Of a stretch of 64,000 nucleotides of DNA, positions 15,327-24,085 are shown piece by piece. The notes under the pieces were generated by a model. The model had not been told where the DNA came from and searched no databases. It was given only the letters and a program-made list of their open reading frames with translations. This DNA is from Clostridium sporogenes (GTDB lineage Bacteria > Bacillota > Clostridia > Clostridiales > Clostridiaceae). Position 1 is the first letter of the stretch; the number at the start of each line of letters is the position of its first letter. The translations under genes and the position numbers were made by a program. Location of the stretch: NCBI RefSeq assembly GCF_001020205.1, contig NZ_CP011663.1, positions 2,170,001 through 2,234,000 on the forward strand. The letters run 5' to 3'.

Positions 15327-17546
15327 ATGAAAAAAAATCTTTTACCAAAACTGGTCTTACCAATTTTAGTTGCTTCATCTACTATTATAGGAGCAAATCA
15401 AACCAAGGTTAGTGCTGCGCCTATAAAAGATGCAGAAGTAACATTAACCCAACCTGATGGACAAGTTATTCAATGTTATGCATCAGGAGATGAATTCTAT
15501 AACTATTTACATGATTCAAATGGAAGAGCTATAGTTAAGGATGAAAAAACGGGCTATTATGTTTATGGAAAATATGTAAAAAGTAAAGTACAGCCATCTA
15601 GAGAAAGAGTAACAAAGAGCAATATTGAAACTTTAAAACAAATTGATTCTGATAGCAAAGTTAACATGAAAGATGTTAAAGCTCCAAAACAAGAGATTGA
15701 AAAACAAAGAGAACTTCTTAATGCAAACAATCCAATCCAAAGAACAAAAAATATTGGACAACTTAATAATATAGTTATTTTTATAAAATTTAGCGATCAA
15801 GATGAAATAACAAGAGATTTTTCTATCTATGATAGACAATTTAATTCAAAAAATCAGGCATCTTTAAATAATTATTACAAAGAAGTATCATATAACAAAC
15901 TAGATGTTAATACAACTTTTTATCCTAAACCTAATGGAGATAAAGTTTTAAGTTATACTGACAGTCACCCAAGAAGTTATTATACTAATGTTCCGCAGAA
16001 TGAAAGAGCAGCAAGAGAGCAAACCTTACTTAAAAATGCTGTTGATTCCGTTAAAAGTCAAATTCCAAAGGATTTAAATGTAGACTCAGATAATGACGGC
16101 AAAGTTGATAATGTGTGCTTTATTATAAAGGGAGCGACAACTGGATGGTCATCACTTTTATGGCCTCATAAATGGAATATGTTCTACCAAGATGTAAGAA
16201 TAAATGGTAAAAAAATAGATACTTATAATTTCCAATTGGAAGATTTTATAGGTGATAATGGTATTGGAGTTTTAAGCCATGAAATGTTCCACACCTTAGG
16301 AGCCCCGGATCTTTATCACTATAATTATGATGGCAAAGTTGCTGTAGGACCATGGGATGTAATGGATCAAACCGCATCTATTCCTCAATCCATGGGGGCA
16401 TACATGAAAATGAATTACGGTAAGTGGCTTAATAACATAAATGAAATAAATAAACCAGGAAAATATTCAATAGGTAAAATAGGTAATGAAGCTAATAACA
16501 GTTATATTATAAAGTCACCAAATTCAAACAAAGAATATTTTATAGTAGAATACAGAAAAAATGAAGGACAATATGAATCAAATTTACCTGGAGAAGGGTT
16601 ATTAGTTTATAGAATTAATACAGCATTTCAAGGTAGAGGTAATTCTAGTGGTAATGATGAAGTATATGTATACAGACCAAGTGGAAATTTAAATAATGTT
16701 GGAGATATATCTAAAGCAGCTTTAGCTTATAATAAAACAAGTATAAATTCAAAGGAATTATTCTTATCAGATGGAAGTGATAGCGGAATAAGTTTAGAAA
16801 ATATTAATGTATCAGGTAACACTGTTAACTTTAATGTTGTTATAAATGTACAAACTGCTGGTGGTGAAACTGTTGATAAAAACTTACCACTTAAACACCA
16901 AGTGAATTTTGATGATACCAAAACATTATCAAACACTGAAAATATAATTGGTGAATGTGTATATGGAAAGAAAATTAATAATATAGAATTATATATAAAT
17001 GGATATAAATATATGGATGCTGAACGTAGCAAATTAAATGATCCAGGAAATAAATATAAAGGTTATGACTTATCTAAAGCTGCATTCAAATTTTCAATGG
17101 ACTTTTCAAGATGGTATGAATCTAATTATCCATACGAAATAAAGGTAACTACAGAAGATGGACAAAGGATTTCAATTAAAAAAGGTTACTTAAGAGTAAA
17201 AAAACATGAAAACAGCAAGAAATTACCTTTCAAAGGTAATTTCAACTTAGGAGATAATGAAGCTTTATATGGTACTAGAACTTTAACTGGTGAATGTGTT
17301 TATGGAAAAGAAATTAAGGCAGTTAAATTATATGTTAACGGATATCCATATGTTGATGCAAAAAGATATGCAATAAGAGATTACCAAAATAAATATGCTG
17401 GATATGACTTATCAAAAGCAGGATTTAAATTTGATTTATATTTTTCAAATTGGCACAATTATGACTATCCTTACAAAGTAGTAGCAATAAACTCTGAAGG
17501 AAATGAAATATTAATTAAAGAAGGTCATTTAAAGGTTAGAAACTAA
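15327..17546 (+). CDS. Secreted M6-family metalloprotease (immune inhibitor A type), with two C-terminal modules
   Basis: A 739-residue paralogue of the protease at 4208. It has the same Sec signal peptide (KKNLLPKLVLPILVASSTI, cleavage near VSAAP), propeptide and catalytic domain with HEMFHTLGAPD at residue 318. The C-terminus differs: two copies of the GECVYGKEI...LYVNGY...DAxR...YxGYDLSKA module, about residues 530-630 and 635-739, and no CBM5/12. It is in an operon with the LRR gene. A strong terminator lies just downstream. It is secreted; its target is unknown. Confidence 0.9.
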   Translation: MKKNLLPKLVLPILVASSTIIGANQTKVSAAPIKDAEVTLTQPDGQVIQCYASGDEFYNYLHDSNGRAIVKDEKTGYYVYGKYVKSKVQPSRERVTKSNIETLKQIDSDSKVNMKDVKAPKQEIEKQRELLNANNPIQRTKNIGQLNNIVIFIKFSDQDEITRDFSIYDRQFNSKNQASLNNYYKEVSYNKLDVNTTFYPKPNGDKVLSYTDSHPRSYYTNVPQNERAAREQTLLKNAVDSVKSQIPKDLNVDSDNDGKVDNVCFIIKGATTGWSSLLWPHKWNMFYQDVRINGKKIDTYNFQLEDFIGDNGIGVLSHEMFHTLGAPDLYHYNYDGKVAVGPWDVMDQTASIPQSMGAYMKMNYGKWLNNINEINKPGKYSIGKIGNEANNSYIIKSPNSNKEYFIVEYRKNEGQYESNLPGEGLLVYRINTAFQGRGNSSGNDEVYVYRPSGNLNNVGDISKAALAYNKTSINSKELFLSDGSDSGISLENINVSGNTVNFNVVINVQTAGGETVDKNLPLKHQVNFDDTKTLSNTENIIGECVYGKKINNIELYINGYKYMDAERSKLNDPGNKYKGYDLSKAAFKFSMDFSRWYESNYPYEIKVTTEDGQRISIKKGYLRVKKHENSKKLPFKGNFNLGDNEALYGTRTLTGECVYGKEIKAVKLYVNGYPYVDAKRYAIRDYQNKYAGYDLSKAGFKFDLYFSNWHNYDYPYKVVAINSEGNEILIKEGHLKVRN

Positions 17547-17591
17547 TATTATAAATTAAAATGCTTTAAATGATGCTTTAAGTATATGTAA

Positions 17592-17632
17592 GTAGGTAAA
17601 TTTGTATAAAAACAAATTTACCTACATTTTTT
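17592..17632 (+). terminator. Intrinsic terminator of the second LRR-protease operon
   Basis: GTAGGTAAATTTG and CAAATTTACCTAC are a perfect 13-bp stem with an 8-nt loop, followed by a run of Ts. Confidence 0.88.
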
Positions 17633-17776
17633 ATAGCATAAGTAAATAAATTTTGAGCAATTATAAATAAGCCTTTGCTATATCTATTATTACATCAATC
17701 CTATCTCTATATTTAATTTTATTCTATTATAGTTTATCTTCTATGCTTAAAAATTACTTAATAATGATCAATTCTT

Positions 17777-19216
17777 TTAACTATACTTTTTTAGACAAAG
17801 TTTAAATTCCACTCCTTTTTCACTGTTTGAAATAGAATACTTTCCATTATGTGCATCTAAAATCATTTTTACTATATAAAGTCCAAGGCCACTACCTCCA
17901 CTTTTCCTATTACGAGATTTCTCAATTCTATAAAAAGGTTTAAATATTTCTTTGAGTTCATTTTCCTCTATATAGATTCCTGTATTTTCTATCTTTAATA
18001 CAATTTCATCTCTTTCTTCATATAGATTTGCATAAACTTTTTCATTTTTTGGAGAATGATTAATAGCATTGGTTATTATATTGTTCACTACTTTTTTTAA
18101 TAATTTACTATCTCCACAAACAAATAAATCTTCTTTTATATTTTTATCTATGAATATATTCTTTCTTTTAGATATAAAAGAGGTATTATAAATACATTCT
18201 TCAACCATTTTACTTAAAAAAACTTGCTCTTTTTTAGGTTTAAAGCCCTGAGACTCTAATTTTGATATTTCTAAAGTTTCCTTAACCATATATTCCATAT
18301 CATTTAAAACTTCAAGGTTTCTTTTTAAATATTTATCCCTATCCTTATAAATACCTATATTAGATAGCATTCCTTCTATTTGACCCTTTAAAATAGTTAT
18401 AGGGGTTTTTAATTCATGAGATATAGTTGCTATAAATTCTCTTCTTTTTTTCTCTATTTCTCTTTCTTTTAAAATATCATCTAATAATTGTTCATTAGCT
18501 CTTTGGAGTTCTTCCATAGAGATCCTTAGATTACTGGACAGGTCATTTAAACTTTGAGAAAGTTCTCCTATTTCATCCTCCCCTTTTACCGTACACTTTT
18601 TAGTAAAATCTAATTTAGCCATCTCCTTAGCTACTTTATTCATGCTTATTAACGGCTTAGATATAACTTTAGAATAAATTAATCCCCCTATTACAGAAAT
18701 TAAAATTACAACTAATCCTATGTAAGGTATAAGTAAAAATAGAACTTTAGATGCCTCTGATACAGGCTGAAGTGGAGCAGTTAAATATAAATTATACTTT
18801 TCTTCACTATTATAGAATTTTATTTTTCTATAACTTGTATACATTGGTCTAGTATTAGTTTTTTCTATATTCTTAAAATGAGATAAATCTTCTTTTTTAG
18901 GGATAGCTACAAGGCCTTTTTGAAGAACATTAGTAAAATAAATAACCTTTCCATATTCGTCTGTTACTACTATATTGGCATTATTATTAAATGAAATTTG
19001 CCCCAAATATTCTTCAATATTATTTATATGTAATTTAGGTGTATTATCTACTATACTATCTAATTGATTTTCTATAGTCATTTTTTTATATTTATGATAA
19101 TAATTAGGTAACAACATATAAATTATAGAGTAAGTACATATAGAACTTATTACTAATAATAATGTAGTTACTAAAAATAGCTTATATACTATACTTTTTT
19201 TAAATTTATTTTTCAA
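17777..19216 (-). CDS. Two-component sensor histidine kinase
   Basis: A 479-residue membrane kinase. TM1 is at about residues 12-33 and TM2 at about 160-185, enclosing an extracellular sensor of some 130 residues. A HAMP linker (residues about 185-240) follows, then HisKA with phosphoacceptor His in FIATISHELKTPI. The HATPase domain has an N box (NNIITNAINHS) and a G box (SGGSGLGLYIV). It overlaps its response regulator gene by 11 bp, so the pair is cotranscribed and coupled. The signal is unknown. No clear target gene is adjacent: the M6 protease converges on it and an ECF transporter operon lies upstream. Confidence 0.92.
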   Translation of the reverse strand: MKNKFKKSIVYKLFLVTTLLLVISSICTYSIIYMLLPNYYHKYKKMTIENQLDSIVDNTPKLHINNIEEYLGQISFNNNANIVVTDEYGKVIYFTNVLQKGLVAIPKKEDLSHFKNIEKTNTRPMYTSYRKIKFYNSEEKYNLYLTAPLQPVSEASKVLFLLIPYIGLVVILISVIGGLIYSKVISKPLISMNKVAKEMAKLDFTKKCTVKGEDEIGELSQSLNDLSSNLRISMEELQRANEQLLDDILKEREIEKKRREFIATISHELKTPITILKGQIEGMLSNIGIYKDRDKYLKRNLEVLNDMEYMVKETLEISKLESQGFKPKKEQVFLSKMVEECIYNTSFISKRKNIFIDKNIKEDLFVCGDSKLLKKVVNNIITNAINHSPKNEKVYANLYEERDEIVLKIENTGIYIEENELKEIFKPFYRIEKSRNRKSGGSGLGLYIVKMILDAHNGKYSISNSEKGVEFKLCLKKYS

Positions 19217-19871
19217 TTTTATACCCCACTCCCCTTATGGTCTTTATATAATCTATGTTTAGTTTTTGTCTCAAATTTTTGATATGAGTATCTATAACAC
19301 GGGTATCTCCAAAATAATCATATCCCCATATTTGATTTAATAAAGATTCCCTAGAAAAAACCCTTCCTACATTTGATATTAATATTTCTAATATCTGGAA
19401 TTCTTTATAAGTTAGTTCTATTTCTTTATTATTAACTAAAGTTTTATAATTAGAAGGATATATTGTTATTTCTTCAAAGGTTAAAGTTGAATTATTTTCC
19501 TCTAATCCATTGGCTCTTCTAAGTACTGCCTCCACTCTTTTTATTAATAAATTAATAGAAAATGGTTTTGTTATGTAATCATCTACTTTTAACTCAAAAC
19601 CTCTCATTTCATCCTCTTCTTCCCCTAAAGCAGTAAGCATTATTATAGGCACACTTGATTCCTTTCTTATGATTTCACATACTACAAATCCATCTATTTT
19701 AGGAAGCATCACATCTAAAATTATTAAATCAAAATTCCCCTCTCTAAACATCTCCACCGCCATTAATCCATCTGTAGCTTCCTCTACTAAATACCGGCTT
19801 TCCTTTAAAACTTCACTTATAATAGTTTGTATATCAAAATCATCCTCTACTACAAGAATTTTCTTTGGCAT
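19206..19871 (-). CDS. OmpR/PhoB-family response regulator
   Basis: A 221-residue protein with an N-terminal receiver domain (acidic pocket VVEDD, phosphoacceptor Asp in DLIILDVMLPKIDG, Lys in DDYITKPF) and a C-terminal winged helix (LTYKEFQILEILISNVGRVFSRESLLNQIWG, then RVIDTHIKNLRQKL and IRGVGYKI). It is the transcription-factor partner of the histidine kinase that follows. The start codon has AGGAGATG upstream. Confidence 0.93.
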   Translation of the reverse strand: MPKKILVVEDDFDIQTIISEVLKESRYLVEEATDGLMAVEMFREGNFDLIILDVMLPKIDGFVVCEIIRKESSVPIIMLTALGEEEDEMRGFELKVDDYITKPFSINLLIKRVEAVLRRANGLEENNSTLTFEEITIYPSNYKTLVNNKEIELTYKEFQILEILISNVGRVFSRESLLNQIWGYDYFGDTRVIDTHIKNLRQKLNIDYIKTIRGVGYKIEK

Positions 19872-20248
19872 TGTAATTCATCTCCTGTTTAAATATATCA
19901 TTATCCTACATAATTATTTTTTAATATTAAAATACTTATAATATTTACCTTATTCGTCATCTATAAACTGCTAAAATATTAAATTTTTTAAATAAAAATA
20001 AATTCCTTTATATTTTATACTAATAAATACTTTAAATCCATGAATATATTTTTAATAATTATTATATATCATTGTTTAAAAATAAAAAATATGTGTATCT
20101 CAAAATAAAAATAGCTTTAATTTTAAAACCGTAAATATAATTATTTATATTTACTCTATTAAAATTAAAGCTATTTTGAGATGCCATTTTTTATTATCTT
20201 AGTTATCTAAGTTGTGTTTGTACAAAACTTAGATAGTTAAAAGTTTTA
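19872..20248. terminator. Intergenic region with two stem-loops ending the DUF169/ECF operon
   Basis: No gene is seen here. One hairpin (about 20197-20240, arms containing TTATCTAAGTT and AACTTAGATAGTT) lies right after the DUF169 stop. A larger imperfect one (20098-20182) pairs ATCTCAAAAT...AGCTTTAATTTTAA with TTAAAATTAAAGCTATTTTGAGAT around an inner GTAAATATAA/TTATATTTAC stem. They probably terminate the minus-strand operon; the size of the second one also allows a palindromic repeat element. Confidence 0.5.
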
Positions 20249-21061
20249 CTATTCTAAGTTTATATTCTTATTTTTTTCAGCAAATCTTTCCTTAATCTCA
20301 TCTTTTCTACGTTTAATATCTGTAGTGTTTATAGTAGCTATTACTCCTTCTACTACACTTTGAAATCTTTCAAAAGGGATTCCTACTGCCATTTCTTCAT
20401 CCTTCCATTTTGCTAAAAATCTAGTGCTTGGACAAAGAACTGTAGTATTTAATCTACCTTTTATATAGGGTTCTACAGTAGCTTCTGCACAAATTGCTTG
20501 CATTGAAGCACCTGTAATTTCTAATCTACCACCTTCATGGTATACATATCCTTGCTGAATTCTCATAGCTTGATAAGGATTTACTATAAAAATAACTACA
20601 TCTGGAATAGTTTTAAATTCTTCTAAGGGTGCTACTGCAACACCATATGTAGTAGCACCTGTTCTATATAATCCAGGTACTCCTTCTCTTACTCTTCTTG
20701 CTGCAGCTGGGGTTTTATATAAATTATAAGAAAAATATTCTGCACCGGACTCTATCCTTTCTGTGGAAGGTTCAAGATTTAACGCAGTAGTGCCTCCATC
20801 ACAGCTCAAATGTTCAAGTCTTATTTTGAATGCTTTCCCTCTAGTAGCCTTCTCTACTACACAGCAATAAGATAATGGTGCATTAGGTTCCTTCCATTCT
20901 AATTTACTGTACTCCTCTTTATCAAAATATAATTTTATGCCTACAGGTTTTCTACTAAAATTTAATGCACAGTTAATATCTTCACATAATTCTTTAACAA
21001 TAGTTTTATCATATGGATCCTGTGGAAATCCATATGTTATTTTTTCATGTTTAAATGGCAT
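20249..21061 (-). CDS. DUF169 family protein
   Basis: A 270-residue protein of the DUF169 (COG2043) family, whose function is not established. Visible features are SRKPVGIKLYFDKEEY near the start, a CCVVEKATRGKAF segment, HLSCDGGTTALNL, a TTYGVAVAPLEEF region and IFIVNPYQAMRIQQGYVY. It has scattered cysteines and no signal peptide. It is last in a minus-strand operon with an ECF-type transporter, 23 bp after the T component gene, so a role in metabolism of the imported compound is plausible. The start has TTGGAGGG upstream. The family name is from pattern recognition; no function is claimed. Confidence 0.75.
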   Translation of the reverse strand: MPFKHEKITYGFPQDPYDKTIVKELCEDINCALNFSRKPVGIKLYFDKEEYSKLEWKEPNAPLSYCCVVEKATRGKAFKIRLEHLSCDGGTTALNLEPSTERIESGAEYFSYNLYKTPAAARRVREGVPGLYRTGATTYGVAVAPLEEFKTIPDVVIFIVNPYQAMRIQQGYVYHEGGRLEITGASMQAICAEATVEPYIKGRLNTTVLCPSTRFLAKWKDEEMAVGIPFERFQSVVEGVIATINTTDIKRRKDEIKERFAEKNKNINLE

Positions 21062-21083
21062 ATTTTATCCCTCCAATGTTTTA

Positions 21084-21842
21084 TTATTGTACATACTTAA
21101 CAGCAAAAGCAACAAGATTATTTAAATAAAGTATAACTACAACAGAAATAATATATAAAATATAAACTGTTGTCATAATTATTTCATTTATAGGCATATG
21201 AAGCTTTCTGTAATAGGTTCTAGTTTTGTATTTATCAAAAGCACGTGTTTCCATAGCCATGGATATTCTTATACCCTTTCTAACAGCATTAGCCATCATG
21301 GGAAGTATATATCTTTGTGAATTCCATACTTTAATAAAAGGATTTTTGCTTTCCACAATTCCTCTTACTTCATGGGCATATTTTATGGTTTGAAGTTCCT
21401 CTTTAAAGGTAGGGAGAAATCTATAAGCAGTTAAAAAAGCATAGCCTATCTTAGGAGGCGTCTTAAAATATTTTATTAAAGATATAACAAACTCTGTAGG
21501 ATCCGTTGTTTTTACGAAAATAGAAGTATAAATGCTTATTAATATTATCCTAAACCCTAAGCCTAATACAGCAATAACCTTAAGAGTTTCTCCACTAATA
21601 TATCTAAGCGCTAAAATAACAAACATAAAAGTTACTGACATTATTATAAACCCTTTAACAGAATTTAATATTTGTAAAATACCTAAACTACTAAAAATAG
21701 AAGTAATTATAATTCCACTAATAATCAAAATACTTGATGTATAAGGTTTAAAATCTAGAGATCCTATGATAGTTATCAGTATAAGAATAAGTAACTTTAA
21801 AAATGGATTCATCTTATCTATAAAATAATTTTTTTTAGTCAT
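21084..21842 (-). CDS. ECF transporter transmembrane (T) component, EcfT/CbiQ family
   Basis: A 252-residue membrane protein with about five or six hydrophobic segments, beginning DKMNPFLKLLILILITIIG as in EcfT proteins. It carries two cytoplasmic Ala-Arg-Gly-like signature regions: EVRGIVES and AMETRAFDKYKTRTYYRKL. These coupling helices contact the ATPases. It lies between the ATPase gene (16 bp) and DUF169 (23 bp) and would complete an energy-coupling-factor importer with the ATPase and S genes upstream. Confidence 0.88.
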   Translation of the reverse strand: MTKKNYFIDKMNPFLKLLILILITIIGSLDFKPYTSSILIISGIIITSIFSSLGILQILNSVKGFIIMSVTFMFVILALRYISGETLKVIAVLGLGFRIILISIYTSIFVKTTDPTEFVISLIKYFKTPPKIGYAFLTAYRFLPTFKEELQTIKYAHEVRGIVESKNPFIKVWNSQRYILPMMANAVRKGIRISMAMETRAFDKYKTRTYYRKLHMPINEIIMTTVYILYIISVVVILYLNNLVAFAVKYVQ

Positions 21843-21857
21843 ATTTTCTCCTTCTTT

Positions 21858-23291
21858 TTAGGTAAAAATATTTTCTTTCATATTTTTTGGTGAACCTTCA
21901 TATTTTACTTCTCCATTTTCCAAATATATTACTCTGTCACAACAATTTAAAACCATATCCATATCGTGAGTTATCATAAGAATAGATGTACCTTCGCTGT
22001 TTATTTTATATAATAAATTTATTAATTCCTTAAGATTACTTCTATCTTGTCCATAGGTTGGTTCATCCAAAATTAAGATAGATTGTCCATTTATCATCAT
22101 GCTGGCTGTACTTAACCTTCTTTTTTGTCCTTGACTTAAAGAAAATGGATTTGATAACCTATGGCTAGCTAAATCAAACATGGACAAATATGAGTCTACA
22201 GTGTTTTTAATTGTTTCTGAATTTTGCTTTGTTATTTCTAGACTTAATGCCATTTCCTTTTCAACGGTCATTTTAATAAATTGATGCTCAGGATTTTGAA
22301 ACACAAGTCCCATATGTTCTCCTAATTCTCGTGGATTTATATTTTTTATATTTATATCCCTTACTAATATATCTCCCTTATCTGCTTTTAATAATCCCAT
22401 TAATATTTTTGATAAAGTAGATTTACCTGCCCCATTTGGGCCAATAATGGCTGATATTTCCCCTTTTCTTAATGAAAAGTTTACATTTTTTAGCACTTTA
22501 ATATTTTTATTATAAGAAAAGCATATTTCTTTAGCTTCTAATACTTTTTCTTTAGTTAATTGTTTTCTATTAACAGTAGGAAGAGTGGATTCACTTTTAT
22601 AGGATTGTATAAAGGACTCCTTATCTATATTCTTAGCCTGGTCTCTTTCAAACCAGATCACATCATCTATTATTTCACTGAATTCATCTATTTTATGTTC
22701 AACAATTAGTATAGTTTTTCCAAATTTATCCCTAAGGTCTTTTATAAGGTTGATTATTTCCATAGTAGATTTAGGATCTAAATTTGCAGTAGGTTCGTCC
22801 ATCAGAATTACTTCAGGATCCAATGCTAATATAGAAGCTAAAGCAACCTTTTGTTTCTCTCCCCCTGAAAGGTGATTTAATTGTCTCTTCTTAAGATGCT
22901 TTATTCCTATTCGATCTAAAACTTTATCAATAGTATGATACATTTCACATGGATTAACTTTTATATTTTCAAGTCCAAAGGCTATCTCATCTTCAACTGT
23001 AAAAGTACATAATTGACTATCTGGATCTTGAAACATATAAGCAATCTCACCTGAAACAGCTTTTACACCTTTCTTTTCTATATTTTTACCTTTGTAAATA
23101 ATTTCACCAGTAATGTTCCCCTCTATAATATCCGGTATAACCCCAGTAATACACATAAGTAATGAACTTTTACCACATCCACTTTTACCAGTAAGAAGAG
23201 TAACTCTGTTCTTTTTTACTTTAATATTTACATCTTGAAAAACTTTATAATTATTCTGAAAAGATAACCTTAAATTTTTTATTTCAAGCAA
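21858..23291 (-). CDS. ECF transporter ATPase with two fused ABC domains
   Basis: A 477-residue protein with two ABC nucleotide-binding domains in one chain, as in YkoD. Domain 1 has Walker A GKSGCGKSS, Q-loop FQDPDSQL, signature LSGGEKQKVALA and Walker B VILMDEPTANLD. Domain 2 (from about residue 235) has GPNGAGKSTL, FQNPEHQF, the degenerate signature LSQGQKRRLSTA and ILILDEPTYGQD. It powers the importer formed with the S component (2 bp upstream) and the T component (downstream). Confidence 0.93.
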   Translation of the reverse strand: MLEIKNLRLSFQNNYKVFQDVNIKVKKNRVTLLTGKSGCGKSSLLMCITGVIPDIIEGNITGEIIYKGKNIEKKGVKAVSGEIAYMFQDPDSQLCTFTVEDEIAFGLENIKVNPCEMYHTIDKVLDRIGIKHLKKRQLNHLSGGEKQKVALASILALDPEVILMDEPTANLDPKSTMEIINLIKDLRDKFGKTILIVEHKIDEFSEIIDDVIWFERDQAKNIDKESFIQSYKSESTLPTVNRKQLTKEKVLEAKEICFSYNKNIKVLKNVNFSLRKGEISAIIGPNGAGKSTLSKILMGLLKADKGDILVRDINIKNINPRELGEHMGLVFQNPEHQFIKMTVEKEMALSLEITKQNSETIKNTVDSYLSMFDLASHRLSNPFSLSQGQKRRLSTASMMINGQSILILDEPTYGQDRSNLKELINLLYKINSEGTSILMITHDMDMVLNCCDRVIYLENGEVKYEGSPKNMKENIFT

Positions 23292-23293
23292 TC

Positions 23294-23860
23294 TTAAGAT
23301 TCACTCCCTCTACTAATTTTAAAGTCATTAAGAACACCTGTTGATTTTAAAGCTTTTCCTAAAGCTATTGAAAGACCGGCTCCAAAGATAATTGAACTAA
23401 TCACTCTAATAATAAGCATTATTGGTATAAGTTTAGGGTAAAGTTGAAAACCAAAAATAAAGTAATCTCTCATTGTTACAAGAATCATTGCTAATATTGA
23501 AGCAATAGACATTTGGAAATAAGAAAACTTTGAATATTTTTTAATTGCTACAGCTATCTCAACACCAGCACCTTGAAGTAAGGATGCCACAATTATATGT
23601 ATCCCATAAGGACTTCCCATTAATAAATTTACTAATCCTGTGAAAAGTGCTCCAAGAATACCAGCACCTGGTTTTCTAACGATATACATTGATAACAAAG
23701 CTGATATTAAATATACTCCATATATAATATCTCCTCCTAAGGGCCCTGCTATAGTAGTAAGAGGTTGGTAAATGCTGTCTAAGCCCATAAAAACAACTCC
23801 CATAAGAGCACTTAGCATAGCCATTACTACAATTTCTTTTAATTTTAAAGTTTGTTTCAT
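23294..23860 (-). CDS. ECF transporter substrate-binding (S) component, YkoE family
   Basis: A 188-residue integral membrane protein with about six hydrophobic segments. KLKEIVVMAMLSALMGVVFMGLD, the IVRKPGAGILGALFTGLVNLLMGSPYG segment and SLLQGAGVEIAV resemble YkoE, the thiamine-precursor (hydroxymethylpyrimidine) S component of the B. subtilis YkoEDC system. The gene order S-A-A(fused)-T matches. I start at the ATG at 23860, which has GGAGGAG, rather than at an upstream codon at 23917. I found no TPP riboswitch upstream, so the substrate may differ from thiamine/HMP. Confidence 0.82.
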   Translation of the reverse strand: MKQTLKLKEIVVMAMLSALMGVVFMGLDSIYQPLTTIAGPLGGDIIYGVYLISALLSMYIVRKPGAGILGALFTGLVNLLMGSPYGIHIIVASLLQGAGVEIAVAIKKYSKFSYFQMSIASILAMILVTMRDYFIFGFQLYPKLIPIMLIIRVISSIIFGAGLSIALGKALKSTGVLNDFKISRGSES

Positions 23861-23885
23861 ATTATATCTCCTCCAATTATTAATT

Positions 23886-23914
23886 TGTATAATGTCCATT
23901 ATAATATTAGTAAA
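23886..23914 (-). promoter_or_regulatory. Putative promoter of the ECF/DUF169 operon
   Basis: Minus-strand TTTACT (23914-23909) and TATACA (23891-23886) are 17 bp apart, about 25 bp before the S-component start. The match to sigma-A is moderate. Confidence 0.4.
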
Positions 23915-24027
23915 CATTAAATATTTTGTCTAATAAGAAAGATTTATGCTTTAACCTGTAATTATTTAAAAAATTAATAAGTATTGACTTTTAGTGAAAT
24001 TTATATAAGTACATAAATATATTAGAA

Positions 24028-24064
24028 AAGATTAGATAGTGAAATTAATTCACTCCCTAATCTT
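24028..24064 (-). terminator. Terminator of the racemase-like gene
   Basis: AAGATTAGGGAGTGAA and TTCACTATCTAATCTT form a 16-bp stem with few mismatches, followed on the minus strand by Ts. It lies 22 bp after the stop codon at 24086. Confidence 0.75.
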
Positions 24065-24085
24065 AAAAATATATTTCATAAAAAA

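Noticed and set aside
23861..24085. Possible TPP riboswitch before the YkoE-type gene
   Set aside because: The conserved CTGAGA and GGGT-type elements are absent on the minus strand.
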